From a virus: 56,637 nt of DNA. Each line of letters begins with the position of its first letter. Within the stretch, counting starts at the first letter, position 1. The notes under the pieces are model-generated. The model saw only the letters and a program-made list of their open reading frames with translations, was not told the origin of the DNA and searched no databases. The stretch lies in IMG/VR virus record IMGVR_UViG_3300027876_000001, positions 1-56,637 of that record; one strand, given 5' to 3'. Shown here piece after piece: positions 33,602 to 43,400 of this stretch. The position numbers and the translations under genes are program-made.

Positions 33602-34170
33602 CGGATCAGCCTCGCGCTGCCGTAGCCGAAGCGGGGAATGCCGTAGTCAAGCAGCCAGGCCACGACGCTGCGCGGGATGACCGGGACGGAGGCGCTTGAG
33701 GTGGTGGTGCCACTGCTGCTGGTCGTGCTTGATCCACTGCTGAGAGTCAGCGCGATTGGTCCGACCTGGATCTTCTCGACCGTACCGGCGCTGCTGCCCT
33801 GGTCCGCGCTGCTGCCGGTAGCGCTGCCGCCCGCATCAACGCGCTCTCCCAGGATGCGGGCCAACTCGGCGGTGGCGCATTTGATAAAATTGGGCAGGGG
33901 GGCGGTTGGCATGACGAAGCCGTCACGGTCCTTGACGCCCCAGCGCGGAAACTCCAGTCCCTGGAAACGGGAGATCCGGCGGCCATGAAAGTCGAAGGAA
34001 TTATCCAGCGTCTGGGACGCGGTTATCAGCCTGATCTGCTTATCTATCAAATCGAGGTCGATCCAGTTCTGACCATCGACTTGCATCTGATTAAAGGCAT
34101 CTGCAAATTCGACTGTACAGTAAGAATTGGCAGACTCAACCCCGAAGCCGGTTTCAACGACGAACGGCAT
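33598..34170 (-). CDS. head-tail connector adaptor (DnaT-like annotation family)
   Basis: 190 aa. MPFVVETGFGVESANSYCTV, EFADAF, LITASQTLDNSFDFHGRRIS, QGLEFPRWG and LARILGER define the family annotated as putative DnaT-like ssDNA-binding protein, which is really a connector adaptor in phages (YCT..yaday.......W.......k...L..At..ld......G......Q.L.wPR). Residues ~115-165 are a Ser/Thr/Gly-rich low-complexity linker. It ends RSVVAWLLDYGIPRFGYG. First gene of the neck block. Confidence 0.85.
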   Translation of the reverse strand: MPFVVETGFGVESANSYCTVEFADAFNQMQVDGQNWIDLDLIDKQIRLITASQTLDNSFDFHGRRISRFQGLEFPRWGVKDRDGFVMPTAPLPNFIKCATAELARILGERVDAGGSATGSSADQGSSAGTVEKIQVGPIALTLSSGSSTTSSSGTTTSSASVPVIPRSVVAWLLDYGIPRFGYGSARLIR

Positions 34171-34173
34171 GGG

Positions 34174-34410
34174 TCAACTCCTATGAAAACCATTGATTAG
34201 GCCGAAGACGAGGAGCAAGAAACCGGTCAGGATGACGCAAACCTGTATCGCCCTAGTCAGTCTTGGATAGAGTTTGCTGCTAAAGAAACCGGCCAGGGCC
34301 AGCCACAGCGCCGTTGAAACAACTACAGCCAAGACCCAGGGAAAGTTCATCTGAACAGTAATCCGGGAGACACCGTTTTTTACCGCAGATGAGATCGGTT
34401 TGAGCCTCAT
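34174..34410 (-). CDS. small membrane protein with two transmembrane helices
   Basis: 78 aa from ATG at 34410; a GTG at 34455 would add 15 residues and overlap the previous gene. Two hydrophobic spans: FPWVLAVVVSTALWLALAGF and AIQVCVILTGFLLLVFGLIN, with a short KLYPRLTR loop. Holin-like size and topology, but it is in the neck region next to another small membrane protein. Function unknown. Confidence 0.6.
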   Translation of the reverse strand: MRLKPISSAVKNGVSRITVQMNFPWVLAVVVSTALWLALAGFFSSKLYPRLTRAIQVCVILTGFLLLVFGLINGFHRS

Positions 34411-34423
34411 CAGGTCCACAGGA

Positions 34424-34618
34424 TTATCCCAAATGGATGCTTCTGGTGCCGACACCCGTCATGTTGAGAAACGAGATCACCAGCCAGAGCAGAACGAAAA
34501 TGATGACGGCAATATTTAAAATGCGCTTTATGTTGGGTTCCATTGGAACGTAAGCGTTGATCAGATAGAGCGCGATGCCGACGAAGACGAGGACGACAAT
34601 GAGGGTGATCAGGTCCAT
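34424..34618 (-). CDS. small two-helix membrane protein, Thivi_2564-like
   Basis: 64 aa, AAGGAG 8 bases before the ATG. MDLITLIVVLVFVGIALYLI, NAYVPMEPNIKRILNIAVII and VLLWLVISF match a small bacterial and phage membrane-protein family (MDLxTLIVVLxVxGVxLWLINTYIPMxxxIKxILNxVVV). Both helices are separated by NAYVPM. The family has no settled function. Pairs with the membrane protein that follows. Confidence 0.75.
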   Translation of the reverse strand: MDLITLIVVLVFVGIALYLINAYVPMEPNIKRILNIAVIIFVLLWLVISFLNMTGVGTRSIHLG

Positions 34619-34620
34619 GG

Positions 34621-34986
34621 TCAGGCTCCTTGGGGAATGGGGGGTTTGATCAAGGCTTTTTTGATTTCGAAGCTTCCAGTGAAGACTGTGGTAACATCGT
34701 CACTGGCATCAATTGTTTCCAGTTCATGATAGAATATACCACTTAAGAAAAGGGTATCTTCTGGAGACAAAACGACCGTGACCAGACCGTTGAGGTCGTC
34801 GTCGATCTCGATGCCGCTCTCTTCCGTCTTTGATAAAATCGGGGTTGAGGAAAACTGACCGGGAGCCTTGAGCCGGGAGGCTTGCCAACGAAGCTGGGCG
34901 CCGACCAGTTCCAGGGGGGAGCCATCCTCCTTCTTGAGCGCGAAATGGATGTATTTTGTATCTCCCTGGTGTAGAGAGAAATCCAT
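34621..34986 (-). CDS. beta-rich fibre-operon protein, Ig/BppU-like
   Basis: 121 aa from ATG at 34986, preceded by AGGAGGATTCT. Contains FSLHQGDTKYIHFALKKEDG, LVGAQLRWQASR, IEIDDDLNGLVTVVLSPEDT and FYHELETIDASDDVTTVFTG. Phage proteins with G.......t.vdLtGa.....v.......G.v.v.L.p.dT..l....Y..el...d...T...G.f.I are N-terminal-type fibre or baseplate attachment domains (BppU-like). Could anchor fibres to the particle. Only 17 bases after the repeat protein. Confidence 0.65.
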   Translation of the reverse strand: MDFSLHQGDTKYIHFALKKEDGSPLELVGAQLRWQASRLKAPGQFSSTPILSKTEESGIEIDDDLNGLVTVVLSPEDTLFLSGIFYHELETIDASDDVTTVFTGSFEIKKALIKPPIPQGA

Positions 34987-35003
34987 AGAATCCTCCTGGA
35001 GGT

Positions 35004-38000
35004 TCACTGAGAGACGACGAGAAGCTCGCTCTCAAGGTAAACATGCGGGGCGGCCTGACCGATCTGATCTGCCACGAGATAGACATGCGGGGCAGACTGG
35101 CCGATCAGGGTGACGGGACCAGGCGCCACGGCCTCCAGGAATACCTCCCCGATGATGGTGATGGCACCGGGAACGATAGTTCTGCCGGTAGCTGCTTGGG
35201 AAAGCCGCGGCAGCGTGACATTGCTGACGGCATCCCTGGTCGGCAGGACGACCAATCCATCTGCTGTAAGGCCGAGCGGCTGCCATCGGATGGCACCGAA
35301 GCCGGAGCGGACAGGTAGGGTGTAAGATGCCGCTGCCTCTGCATGGAACAACGGCAGGGAGGTTTCGCTGGTGCCATAAATGCCGGGAGGCATAGCCTGA
35401 CCGGCGGAAGCGTGACGTAGCAGGCGCAGAGAGACAGATCCGACGCCTTCCCGCGCGGGCGCCGTCCGGGTGCCTGCCGACACACCGGATACCGCCTTGA
35501 AGCGAACGGTAGAAACGGCCGTCCGGACCGGGATGGTCCTGGTGCCTATAGAGACGGCATCGAGCTTCTCCAGCCGAAGCGCCGAGACTGCATTGTTGGC
35601 CGGAGGAGACGCTGAGCCGGTAGCGGCATGGCCCAACCGGGGCAGGCTGGCGAAACCGGCGGCGGTGCGCTCTGGAATGCCGCGCTGTCCGACTGCGGCA
35701 GCACGGACGAAAGTCAGCTTTACCGAGGATACGGCGGTGATGGCCGGAACACTGCGGGTTCCCGAACCATCTCCGGTCAGGCGGGGCCAGACCAGCAGGC
35801 TGATCCCATCCAGGCCACCGATGCCACGCTGACCGGCAGCGACATGGACCGGCAGCCGTAGCGTCACAGCCGATGTGGCGGTCCTTTGCGGCGACGTGCG
35901 GCTGCCGGTTCCGTCTGAGATCGGCCGAGGCAGGGAGACGCTGCTGAGCGCCACGATATCCGGAGGCTGGCGCGTTGCGCTGCCGGTGGCGGTCAGCTTG
36001 GTCCAGAGCACCGCACCGCTGGCGATCCGGTCCGGGATCGCCCGGGTGCCGGCGGATAGCGCCGTAGCTGTCGGCAGGCGGCCGGAGGCGGTGGCGGTGC
36101 GGGCTGGGATCGTGCGGGAGGAGAGGCCGGTGCCGCTCAGTTTGGGCAGGACGGCGGCAGCGGTTCCGGTTCTCTCCGGGATGGTTCTCTGCGCCGCCGC
36201 CTGCACCGACAGCTTCGGGAGGGTGGCGGTGGATGAGGCCACTCTGTCCGGGATGGTGCGGCTCGCCGTGACGCTCGTGGCCAGCGGGCGTAGGGTGACG
36301 GCGGAGGTGGCGATCCTTTCTGCGATCCACAGGAAGTGGCCGGACACGCTTGGACGCGGTGCAATCAGCGTCGCGGACAGGGTTCTCTGCGGAAAAACCT
36401 GGAGTGCCGTAGAGGAGAGAGTCGGCTTCGGCGCCTGCAATGCCGCTGCCAGGCTTCTGGCCGGGAAAGTCTGGGTTGCGGTGACAGCGGCCGTGGGCTT
36501 CGGCGAGACAAGGGCCGCCAGCAGGGTCTTTGCCGGGAAAGTCTGGGTCGAGGTCGCGACCAGGGTCGGCTTTGGGGAAACCAGCGCAGCCACGCCGGAC
36601 TGCGGAGCGATTGCGGACTGGCTTGCCAGAGCCGTGAACGACGGCTTGGGAGCAACAAGGGCTGCGGACAGGGTCCTGGCGGGAAAGACCTGTTGTGCTG
36701 TCGACAGGACAAGCGGTTTTGGCGCCGTGAGGGCGGACGACAGGGACCTTACGGGAAAGACCTGGATCGATGAAGCGGAGACCGTTGGTTTCTGGACCGT
36801 CAGCGCCGCAGCGGCAAGACGGGTAGCTTGGGCGATACCGGCAACGACGGGCTTGGGAGCCACCAGGGCGGACAGCAGGGACCGGGCCGGAAAGACCTGG
36901 GTAGAGAGCGCCGACACGGTCGGCTTTGGAGAAACAAGGGCGCCGGATACCGAGCGAGAGGGAACCGCGGCCTGCTGGACGGAGACCGACACAACAGGCT
37001 TCGGAGAGACGACGGCGGCAACGACATTCCGCGTAGGAAATACCTGCGTTGCCGTGGATGTCAGGGTTGGCTTAGGCGAGAGGAGGGACGCCGTTGCCCT
37101 GCGGGTTGCGGTGGCGGTAGCCGCGACAGTTGGCTTCGGAGAGACAAGGGTGGAAGAGAGGGACCTTGCGGGGAATGTCTGGGTTGAGGTTACCGCAATC
37201 GTCGGCTTTGATGAGATCAAAGCGGCCGTAACGGACCTGGTCGGGAAAACCTGGGTGGATGTCGCAGAGATCGTCGGCTTTGAGACACTGACCGCAGCCG
37301 TCAGGGTCCGGGTGGGAAATGTCTGCGTTGCCGTGGACGCTAGGGTTGGCTTGGCCGAGACCAGGGTTGCCGTCGCAACGCGCGTCCTGTTGGCCGTGGC
37401 GGAGACGGTTGGCTTGGAGGCAATGAGAGCCGCAGAGACGGTGCGGGTTATGGAAGTTTGTGTCGCCGTCGCCGCAATCGTTGGCTTCGGGCATGTCAGG
37501 TCTGCCGTAGCGTAACTGGTCGCGGCAGGTGCCCTACGCGCATCCAGGCCATTGGTGTAAATGCTCGCAATCTGGTCGTCGGTCAGCGCCTGATCGAAAA
37601 TGAAAAGCTCGGCCAGGCCGCCGTCAAAATTTGATTTGAACGTGGCGTTACCGACAAACATGTCGGTGGTCCACGTATTTCGTGTGGCGACCGTATCAAC
37701 CCGTGACTGCTTGACGCCGTTGACAAAAAGCTCAACTACGCCGGTTGCCGATGTCCAACGGCCAACACAATGCTTCCACGTCCCATAAGACAGGTTCGCA
37801 TCATCATAAGAATAGGCTGTCGCGCCGTTGCCGGATGAGAAAGCCCGGAAAATTATCGTGCCTTCGACAACAAACTGAAAATTGGTGTCCTTGCTCCAGA
37901 TACCACCGTCGCCACTCGTCTCGCTATCGACGCGCATCCAGCCGCCGAGCGTGATATCCCCATTTGTGACGCCGTTTTTGCCGGGGAAGCCAGCCGACAT

Positions 38001-38291
38001 GGCGGAGTCGGCCAGAGTGAACTGCTGAGAATTGGCTTTAACGAATTCGGCACTGTAGTAGTCATGCGGCCCGGTGCCGCGCGTCGGGGCACTGGCACTA
38101 GGGACTAGAACATCGCTGGACCCGGCAGAACTGGCACGATTTCCGCTGGTTTCAGCAAAGTACCACCAAGCGACCGGCTTTGCCCCCGTGCCGTCTGTAA
38201 AGTTCTCCGCCGAGGCAGCAGGCTCCAATAGCAGACTCGACCCGTCTTCAAGCAGGAGTGTATCCCCGCTTTCAAGTAAGATCATGTCCAT
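35004..38291 (-). CDS. giant repeat fibre with N-terminal LamG domain
   Basis: 1095 aa. Residues 1-28 repeat LLLESGDTLLLEDGSSLLLE, a short peptide seen at the start of other proteins here. A LamG/concanavalin-like domain spans 29-249. From ~258 to ~1045 about 33 tandem copies of a ~24-residue unit follow: first ~17 of KPT-type (xALVSPKPTVSATATQxFPA, RSL) and then ~16 of an RTIP-type (VxLPxLxxxAxGxRTIPxRT). Each unit is one to two beta strands with a turn, fit for a long fibrous stalk. C-terminal ~50 residues (IGQSAPHVYLVADQ) contain a small duplicated IGQ.APHVYL unit. Probably a long appendage tipped by a lectin-like head. No enzyme motif. Confidence 0.8.
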   Translation of the reverse strand: MDMILLESGDTLLLEDGSSLLLEPAASAENFTDGTGAKPVAWWYFAETSGNRASSAGSSDVLVPSASAPTRGTGPHDYYSAEFVKANSQQFTLADSAMSAGFPGKNGVTNGDITLGGWMRVDSETSGDGGIWSKDTNFQFVVEGTIIFRAFSSGNGATAYSYDDANLSYGTWKHCVGRWTSATGVVELFVNGVKQSRVDTVATRNTWTTDMFVGNATFKSNFDGGLAELFIFDQALTDDQIASIYTNGLDARRAPAATSYATADLTCPKPTIAATATQTSITRTVSAALIASKPTVSATANRTRVATATLVSAKPTLASTATQTFPTRTLTAAVSVSKPTISATSTQVFPTRSVTAALISSKPTIAVTSTQTFPARSLSSTLVSPKPTVAATATATRRATASLLSPKPTLTSTATQVFPTRNVVAAVVSPKPVVSVSVQQAAVPSRSVSGALVSPKPTVSALSTQVFPARSLLSALVAPKPVVAGIAQATRLAAAALTVQKPTVSASSIQVFPVRSLSSALTAPKPLVLSTAQQVFPARTLSAALVAPKPSFTALASQSAIAPQSGVAALVSPKPTLVATSTQTFPAKTLLAALVSPKPTAAVTATQTFPARSLAAALQAPKPTLSSTALQVFPQRTLSATLIAPRPSVSGHFLWIAERIATSAVTLRPLATSVTASRTIPDRVASSTATLPKLSVQAAAQRTIPERTGTAAAVLPKLSGTGLSSRTIPARTATASGRLPTATALSAGTRAIPDRIASGAVLWTKLTATGSATRQPPDIVALSSVSLPRPISDGTGSRTSPQRTATSAVTLRLPVHVAAGQRGIGGLDGISLLVWPRLTGDGSGTRSVPAITAVSSVKLTFVRAAAVGQRGIPERTAAGFASLPRLGHAATGSASPPANNAVSALRLEKLDAVSIGTRTIPVRTAVSTVRFKAVSGVSAGTRTAPAREGVGSVSLRLLRHASAGQAMPPGIYGTSETSLPLFHAEAAASYTLPVRSGFGAIRWQPLGLTADGLVVLPTRDAVSNVTLPRLSQAATGRTIVPGAITIIGEVFLEAVAPGPVTLIGQSAPHVYLVADQIGQAAPHVYLESELLVVSQ
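35157..37520 (-). repeat. ~33 x 72-bp coding tandem repeat in fibre gene
   Basis: Diverged tandem repeat encoding about 33 units of ~24 residues (units vary from 22 to 26). Two subtypes occupy separate halves. Base identity between units is moderate, so recombinational expansion is old or under selection. Confidence 0.75.
37545..38207 (-). other. LamG-like sugar-binding module, copy 1
   Basis: Codes for residues 29-249 of the giant repeat fibre. Near-identical modules occur at 42765-43427 and 54826-55461 in other fibre genes. Shared blocks: SSDVLVPSASAPTRGTGPH, KANSQQF, GGDG/SIxSKxTNFQ and SNFDGxLAE. Confidence 0.75.
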
Positions 38292-38343
38292 GGATCAGGC
38301 TCCCCGGCTATCAGTCATGGCCGGTCTTCGAAATGAGAACAGG

Positions 38344-39318
38344 TCAGATATCTGTTTCGATGTAGATGCGGTTTAGTTGAAGGTTCTGGTTCGTCCCTGC
38401 GACACCGATGCGAGTCTGAACGTGAAAGTTCAAAAACACGGTATTCGTCGGCAGATCCGTAGTGTAAATGGCATTGTCCAGAGCCACCGTCTGCGTGCTC
38501 TGATTGTAGACTCTGACACCGATAAAAGATGCGTTTGCCGGGGCATAGAGGGTAAGATCAAGGACGGTGCTGGTGTCTCTGGGGGCTGCCGCACCAAGAG
38601 ACACCTTTGTGGCGGAACCAGATGCGTCGTTCCGCATAACTTGCCAGCCGTTCACGATGGCGTCTGTGGAGTCATAGCCAATCCCAATCATGTCCGTCAG
38701 CCCCGATGCTTCGCCTCCTAACACAGCGAGAGATCCGGCCAACCCGATGAATGTCTGATGCCCCAGCGCATTGCTGTTCTGACTAAATCGAAAGAATGCG
38801 GTGAATCCGCCAAGGTTCGCGGCATTGCCACGCCAAACCTGAGCAACGTTTCCTCTTATTCCGCAGGTGGTGCCGACCGTTGTCGCCGTAGTGAGCCAGT
38901 TTGTCCGGCGCATCGCCGTTTGCATATTGGTTGAAGCAAGAGCCGGGTTGCTGGCCGTCCCTACAGACGTGACTGTGTTTCCCATGATCGTCCCGGCAAC
39001 GGCTCCCACAGTCGGCTGCCAGAGCATGAGGTTGTTGTTGATCAAGGACGGCTGGAGAAAGCAGTCCGTGCCCGTTTCCCCCATCCATTCTGGCATGACC
39101 CGCCCGGCGTAGGAACGGGAGAACATCTTGATCGTATTGGCAGCAGATGCAGACACAGATCCTGTTGCCTGTGCCGTCATGGTGAACGGCTCCGGCGTGT
39201 TCCGGATATCTGCTGCCGTCGCAACCTTGGTGACTCCACTCTGGACAATCGGGATCTGCGCGGTCCCCGCAACAGGGGTGGTCACTGCGGGAAGGGCGGA
39301 GATCTTGGTATTAGCCAT
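38344..39318 (-). CDS. virion structural/fibre protein, KISALP-type N-terminus
   Basis: 324 aa. MANTKISALPAVTTPVAGTA and QIPIVQSGVTKVATAADI are a common phage fibre start (attachment module), followed by a domain with SRSYAGRVMPEWMGETGTDC and a C-terminal beta sandwich (GFTAFFRFSQNSNALGHQTF, NASFIGVRVYN, TVFLNFHVQTRIGV). It resembles phage proteins with a galactose-binding-like or LamG-like particle-surface fold. No catalytic motif. Confidence 0.7.
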   Translation of the reverse strand: MANTKISALPAVTTPVAGTAQIPIVQSGVTKVATAADIRNTPEPFTMTAQATGSVSASAANTIKMFSRSYAGRVMPEWMGETGTDCFLQPSLINNNLMLWQPTVGAVAGTIMGNTVTSVGTASNPALASTNMQTAMRRTNWLTTATTVGTTCGIRGNVAQVWRGNAANLGGFTAFFRFSQNSNALGHQTFIGLAGSLAVLGGEASGLTDMIGIGYDSTDAIVNGWQVMRNDASGSATKVSLGAAAPRDTSTVLDLTLYAPANASFIGVRVYNQSTQTVALDNAIYTTDLPTNTVFLNFHVQTRIGVAGTNQNLQLNRIYIETDI

Positions 39319-39347
39319 TTATGCAGATCCCTTCAGGGCCGAGTGGT

Positions 39348-39617
39348 TCACTGATCCCCGGTGTTTATCGGAGATATCTCTCCAATCACCGAGAGAACCT
39401 TGCTTAGGTCAGCCGACGCACTAAAAATAGGCGGAACTGTGGTCTGAATGCCGTATGCTATCTTATAATCCATAGTGTCAAGAATTGTCGCGACACCCTG
39501 CCATTGCGGCGTCGATGAAACGGAACTCCAATCTTCATTTCCATTGCTATCGAGAGACACAGTGATGTCTGGGTAAAGGAGCTTAAACAATGCCCCAGTA
39601 TTTCCACGAAACGACAT
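39348..39617 (-). CDS. small paralogue, LLYPDI type, copy 2
   Basis: 89 aa. LFKLLYPDITVSLDSNGNED, PQWQGVATILDTMDYKIAYG. Paralogue of the next upstream gene. Unknown function; placed between fibre genes, so probably structural or a fibre chaperone. Confidence 0.62.
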   Translation of the reverse strand: MSFRGNTGALFKLLYPDITVSLDSNGNEDWSSVSSTPQWQGVATILDTMDYKIAYGIQTTVPPIFSASADLSKVLSVIGEISPINTGDQ

Positions 39618-39640
39618 TTTCTTTTACTCCCAATTGCCTG

Positions 39641-39895
39641 TTACGAGGTGACGGCGGGAACGTCTATCAGGGTTTGCAGCACGGCAGCTTCGTTGAGCGG
39701 CTGAGCCAAAGGATAATTCACCCTCACGCCCTGCAAGATTTTTTGCTCCACCGTCAAGAGCAGGGCTTTCACACCCTGCCACTGAGGAATTTGTTCCATG
39801 GCGGTTAGATCGATAGTCGTTGGATTGGCATAGAGAACCTCAATATCCGGATACAGCAGAGTGAATAGTGTCTCGATATCTACAGGATTTGCCAT
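39641..39895 (-). CDS. small paralogue, LLYPDI type, copy 1
   Basis: 84 aa. LFTLLYPDIEVLYANPTTID, IPQWQGVKALLLTVEQKILQ. Shares LF.LLYPDI.V ... PQWQGV..IL.T...KI..G with 39348-39617. Preceded by AAGGA. No family recognised; the conserved core is the same size in both copies. Confidence 0.65.
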   Translation of the reverse strand: MANPVDIETLFTLLYPDIEVLYANPTTIDLTAMEQIPQWQGVKALLLTVEQKILQGVRVNYPLAQPLNEAAVLQTLIDVPAVTS

Positions 39896-39976
39896 GGAGT
39901 TTTCCTTGAAGAATTGATGTGCGGGGAGGGGGCGGGCAGTGACCCGGAGACCATGCGAATGAAGGTATTTTGGGGA

Positions 39977-40393
39977 TCAGGTCGTCGGCATGGTGACGGT
40001 CAGACCGGTGATATTGATCGGCGCATTCTGGACAATGGGAACGCTGTCGATCGTCATCTCCCCACCGCTGCCGGTCACCGTCACGGTGCCCTGGAACATC
40101 ACCGTGGTGCCGTCAGACTTAAAGGCCCGGAAGTGGGTCGGCGTACCGCCCGCATCGGCGGCGCTGTCACTGGTGATGGCAGCAGCCGTGATGATCCGGC
40201 CGCCGGTCGTAGCACCGGGGGCTCCGAATGCAGTCGCATTGAACCGGGCATCTCCGACCAGCAGTGTGCCGGTAATGGCGGCATTGGCGGTGGCGGGGGC
40301 GGTCCCACTGTAGATCCGGATATAACCGGTATTGCATGAGGTCGAGAAATTGCCAGCGAGCATGGCGTCAGCACCCGCATCAGAAAGGATCAT
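39977..40393 (-). CDS. small virion protein, RIYSGTAPATA type
   Basis: 138 aa; AGGAG 6 bases before the ATG. ADAMLAGNFSTSCNTGYIRI, YSGTAPATANAAITGTLLVG and FNATAFGAP. Paralogous to 43752-44171. Such proteins occur singly or in pairs among phage fibre genes and are probably head or tail decoration. C-terminal beta strands (NITGLTVTMPTT). Confidence 0.72.
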   Translation of the reverse strand: MILSDAGADAMLAGNFSTSCNTGYIRIYSGTAPATANAAITGTLLVGDARFNATAFGAPGATTGGRIITAAAITSDSAADAGGTPTHFRAFKSDGTTVMFQGTVTVTGSGGEMTIDSVPIVQNAPINITGLTVTMPTT

Positions 40394-40415
40394 CTGAGTC
40401 TCCTGGAGTGGTGGT

Positions 40416-43400
40416 TCATTGGCCGAGTTGACGGATCTGGAGGGACACGTCCCTCTCGAAGCGCTGGCCGTCCGTGATATCGATGGTGCAGGTCAGGAAG
40501 TGGGTCTCCCCTGCCCCTTCCCAGTTCGTTCGGTTCTGGTCTTCCGGATCGATCTCCAGCCACAAGGTCACGTTGGAGAAATCATAGCTCATGGCACGGA
40601 TCTTTAAACCGGCCAGGATGGCAAGGCCGGACAAGGCGATGTTAACGGTTTCTATCTTGTTGTCAGCGCTGACCAGTTCTGTGGCACAGTTGATCGTGTA
40701 AGCTTTCTTTTCTCCGGGATCGAGTGGTGAGCGCCAGGAGACACGGGAACTACCGTTACCGAAATCCGCGGTTCTCCAGGTCGGCGCATTGATGTGCGGA
40801 ACGACCTCTGGCTGTCCTGGAAGCGAACGATGGAGGCTTCCGGCATGACGCAACAGCGGCAGCCTGAGCCCCAGGGTTCCGATACGGTTTGGAACCGTCC
40901 GGCTTGCCGTCGCGGTCACCTTGGCCAGCACCAGACGGACGGCGGAGGAACCGATCCGAATGATCTGGGTCTCGAAGGCGCCCAGCGCACTGACCGTAAG
41001 GGCACGCCAGGTGATGGCGGAGGTTGCCGTCCGATTGGGAACCGTGCGCGTCCCAGAAGCTGTTTGCCGTGCAACGATGAGACGGACGGAGGAGGAACCG
41101 ATCCTCGTCGTTGTCGTGCCCACCGTGCCGAGAGCAGTTTGGACCAGAGCGCTCAGCCGGACGGCGGAGGTTGCCGTCCGAATACCGATGGTTCTCGACC
41201 CGGACGCAGCAGCTTTCAGGATGGGCCACAGGACCGCGGAAGAACCGATCTTGGCGGCTTGGTTCTGGACGGAACCGAGAGCCGCCTGGGTAAGCGCGCG
41301 CAAGGCCACAGAGGACGTTGCGGTGCGCGCTGGGATGGTTCTGGCTCCGGCGGCGGTAACCGTCAGCGCCTTCAAGACAACCGCACTGGTGGCCGTCCTG
41401 ACGGGCGCTGCGCGGGTGCCAGCAGCAACGGTGCTGAGGACCGGCAAGCGGACCGCAGAGGTTCCGGTAGCACTTGTCAGGGAGGTAACTTCGAACGCCC
41501 CGATGCTGGGTGTCCCGGAAAACAGGCTTTGGCTGTAATCCAGGGTTCCTGCTGGAATGGCAGTGCCCGCCAGGCGCCCGACCGATCCAGTGGCCAGGTG
41601 ATAGTCCCCAGCAGCGGCATTGACGAAGGTAGGGTTGGTCGAGATCGAGTTGGACGTACCGCCCCAGTTGCTCTCCCAGGCGGACAGGGTGCTGTACTGG
41701 GTACCGTTGGTGTTGAAGAAGTTAGTCCGGTTCGGGCCGATGATATTATGGTCGAATGTGGCAGCACCGATTCCGGTCGCGCCATTATCTGCCAGAACGA
41801 CCCAGCCCGTGGTGGCATAGACGATGTTGTTGTAGAATTGATTGCCGGTGAAGTGGGAGCCGTTACCGTTGGAAATATTGAAACCGCCCTGGCAGTTGAT
41901 CAGGGTATTGTTGTAGACAAGATTGTTGTCGCAATTCCGGATGATTGCGATACCCGGATAGTACAGAGTGTTGATGACGAGGTTGGAGTAGACGCGAACT
42001 GCATTGCAGTCCTCAATCTGGACACCCCAGGATGTCGTCCTCTCAATCTTGTTGCGCCGCGCAATGCAATTGAGTCCAACTGTATCGAACCAGATGCCCT
42101 CTCCGTGGGACAGGTCCCCGTCATTACCCTCGTCGTGGACGTAGTTATCCTCTACGATGCAATCGTTGATTTCCCGACCGATCGGCCTGATGCCCCCAGT
42201 GTAGGAGAAGACACCATTCTCCTTGACGCGGGGCTGCCAGCAATTGCCGTATGTCTCGTTACGCTGGATTCTGATGCCAGCCATGCTGGTGGCATAGTTT
42301 CCGGCGACCGTTATGCCACAGGCGCCATTGTTGTAGCACAGGCAGTTGCTGATCTCGAAACCGGTCGTGCTGAGATTGGTATGGGTATAGACGTGAATGC
42401 CATTCTCAGAAGCATGGGAGAACGTGCAGCGGCGAACAATGCAGTTGTTGTTGGTATCGGCGAAGAAGTTGGCCTTATAGGCTCCCCTGACCCAGATATC
42501 CTCGAAGGTCCAGTAGTTCGATCCCTGGAGGCGGACCGGATAGACGCGGGTGGCAACTTCGACAGTATGGCTCGATGGATTGGCATCGGCCAGGAGCCGG
42601 ATGTATTGGCGGGAGGTGGCAGCATCCCACCATTCCTTACCTGCGACGACGTCTTCCTTGAGTTGGACCCACTGGAGCGGTGTACCATCGACGAAGACGG
42701 CACCCGGTTTCGATCCATAAGACTTGTAGTAGAGCGTCGGCCCACTGGTGACACGGGCGCCATTAAGGCCGGTATTGTAGATCGAAAGGATATTGGCGTC
42801 GGTCATGGCGACGTCGGAGGCGAACAATTCCGCCACGGCGCCATCGAAGTTAGATTTAAAGACGCTGTTGCCGACCATGAAGCCGCCGGTCGAGGTATTC
42901 CGGGTGGCAATCGTGGCCGGGGTTTTCTTTACGCCGTTGACGAAGAGCACCATCTCTCCGGTGCCCTGGGTATAGCGGCAGACATAGTGCCGCCAAGTCC
43001 CGGCGCTGTAGGTCGTGCCCTCCCCGGAGAGACCGACCGTGGCGTTCCCGGAGGAGAACACCCGGAAGATAACCGTCGAGCCTTCGATTATGAGCTGGAA
43101 GTTGGTGTCCTTGCTCCAGATACCCCCGTCCCCGCCGGTGTTGGCATCGACCCTAACCCAACCACCGACCGTGAACGAGGCGTTTGGCGATGTCGATCGA
43201 CCGGGAAAGGTCGAGGACATCGACGACTCTGCCAGATCGAACTGCTGGGAATTGGCTTTGTCGAACTCGACCGCGAACTGACCGTGCGGGCCGGTTCCCC
43301 GCGTTGGGGCGTTGGCCGAGGGCACCAGGCCGTTGCCGCCGCCCGGCGTGCTGGCGCGGGTTCCCGAGGTCTCAGAGAAGTCCCACCAGGCAACAGGACG

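Noticed and set aside
35875-37515. 546-codon plus-strand open frame opposite the repeat fibre
   Set aside because: Its own periodic text is the antisense of the tandem repeat; no ribosome site or domain.
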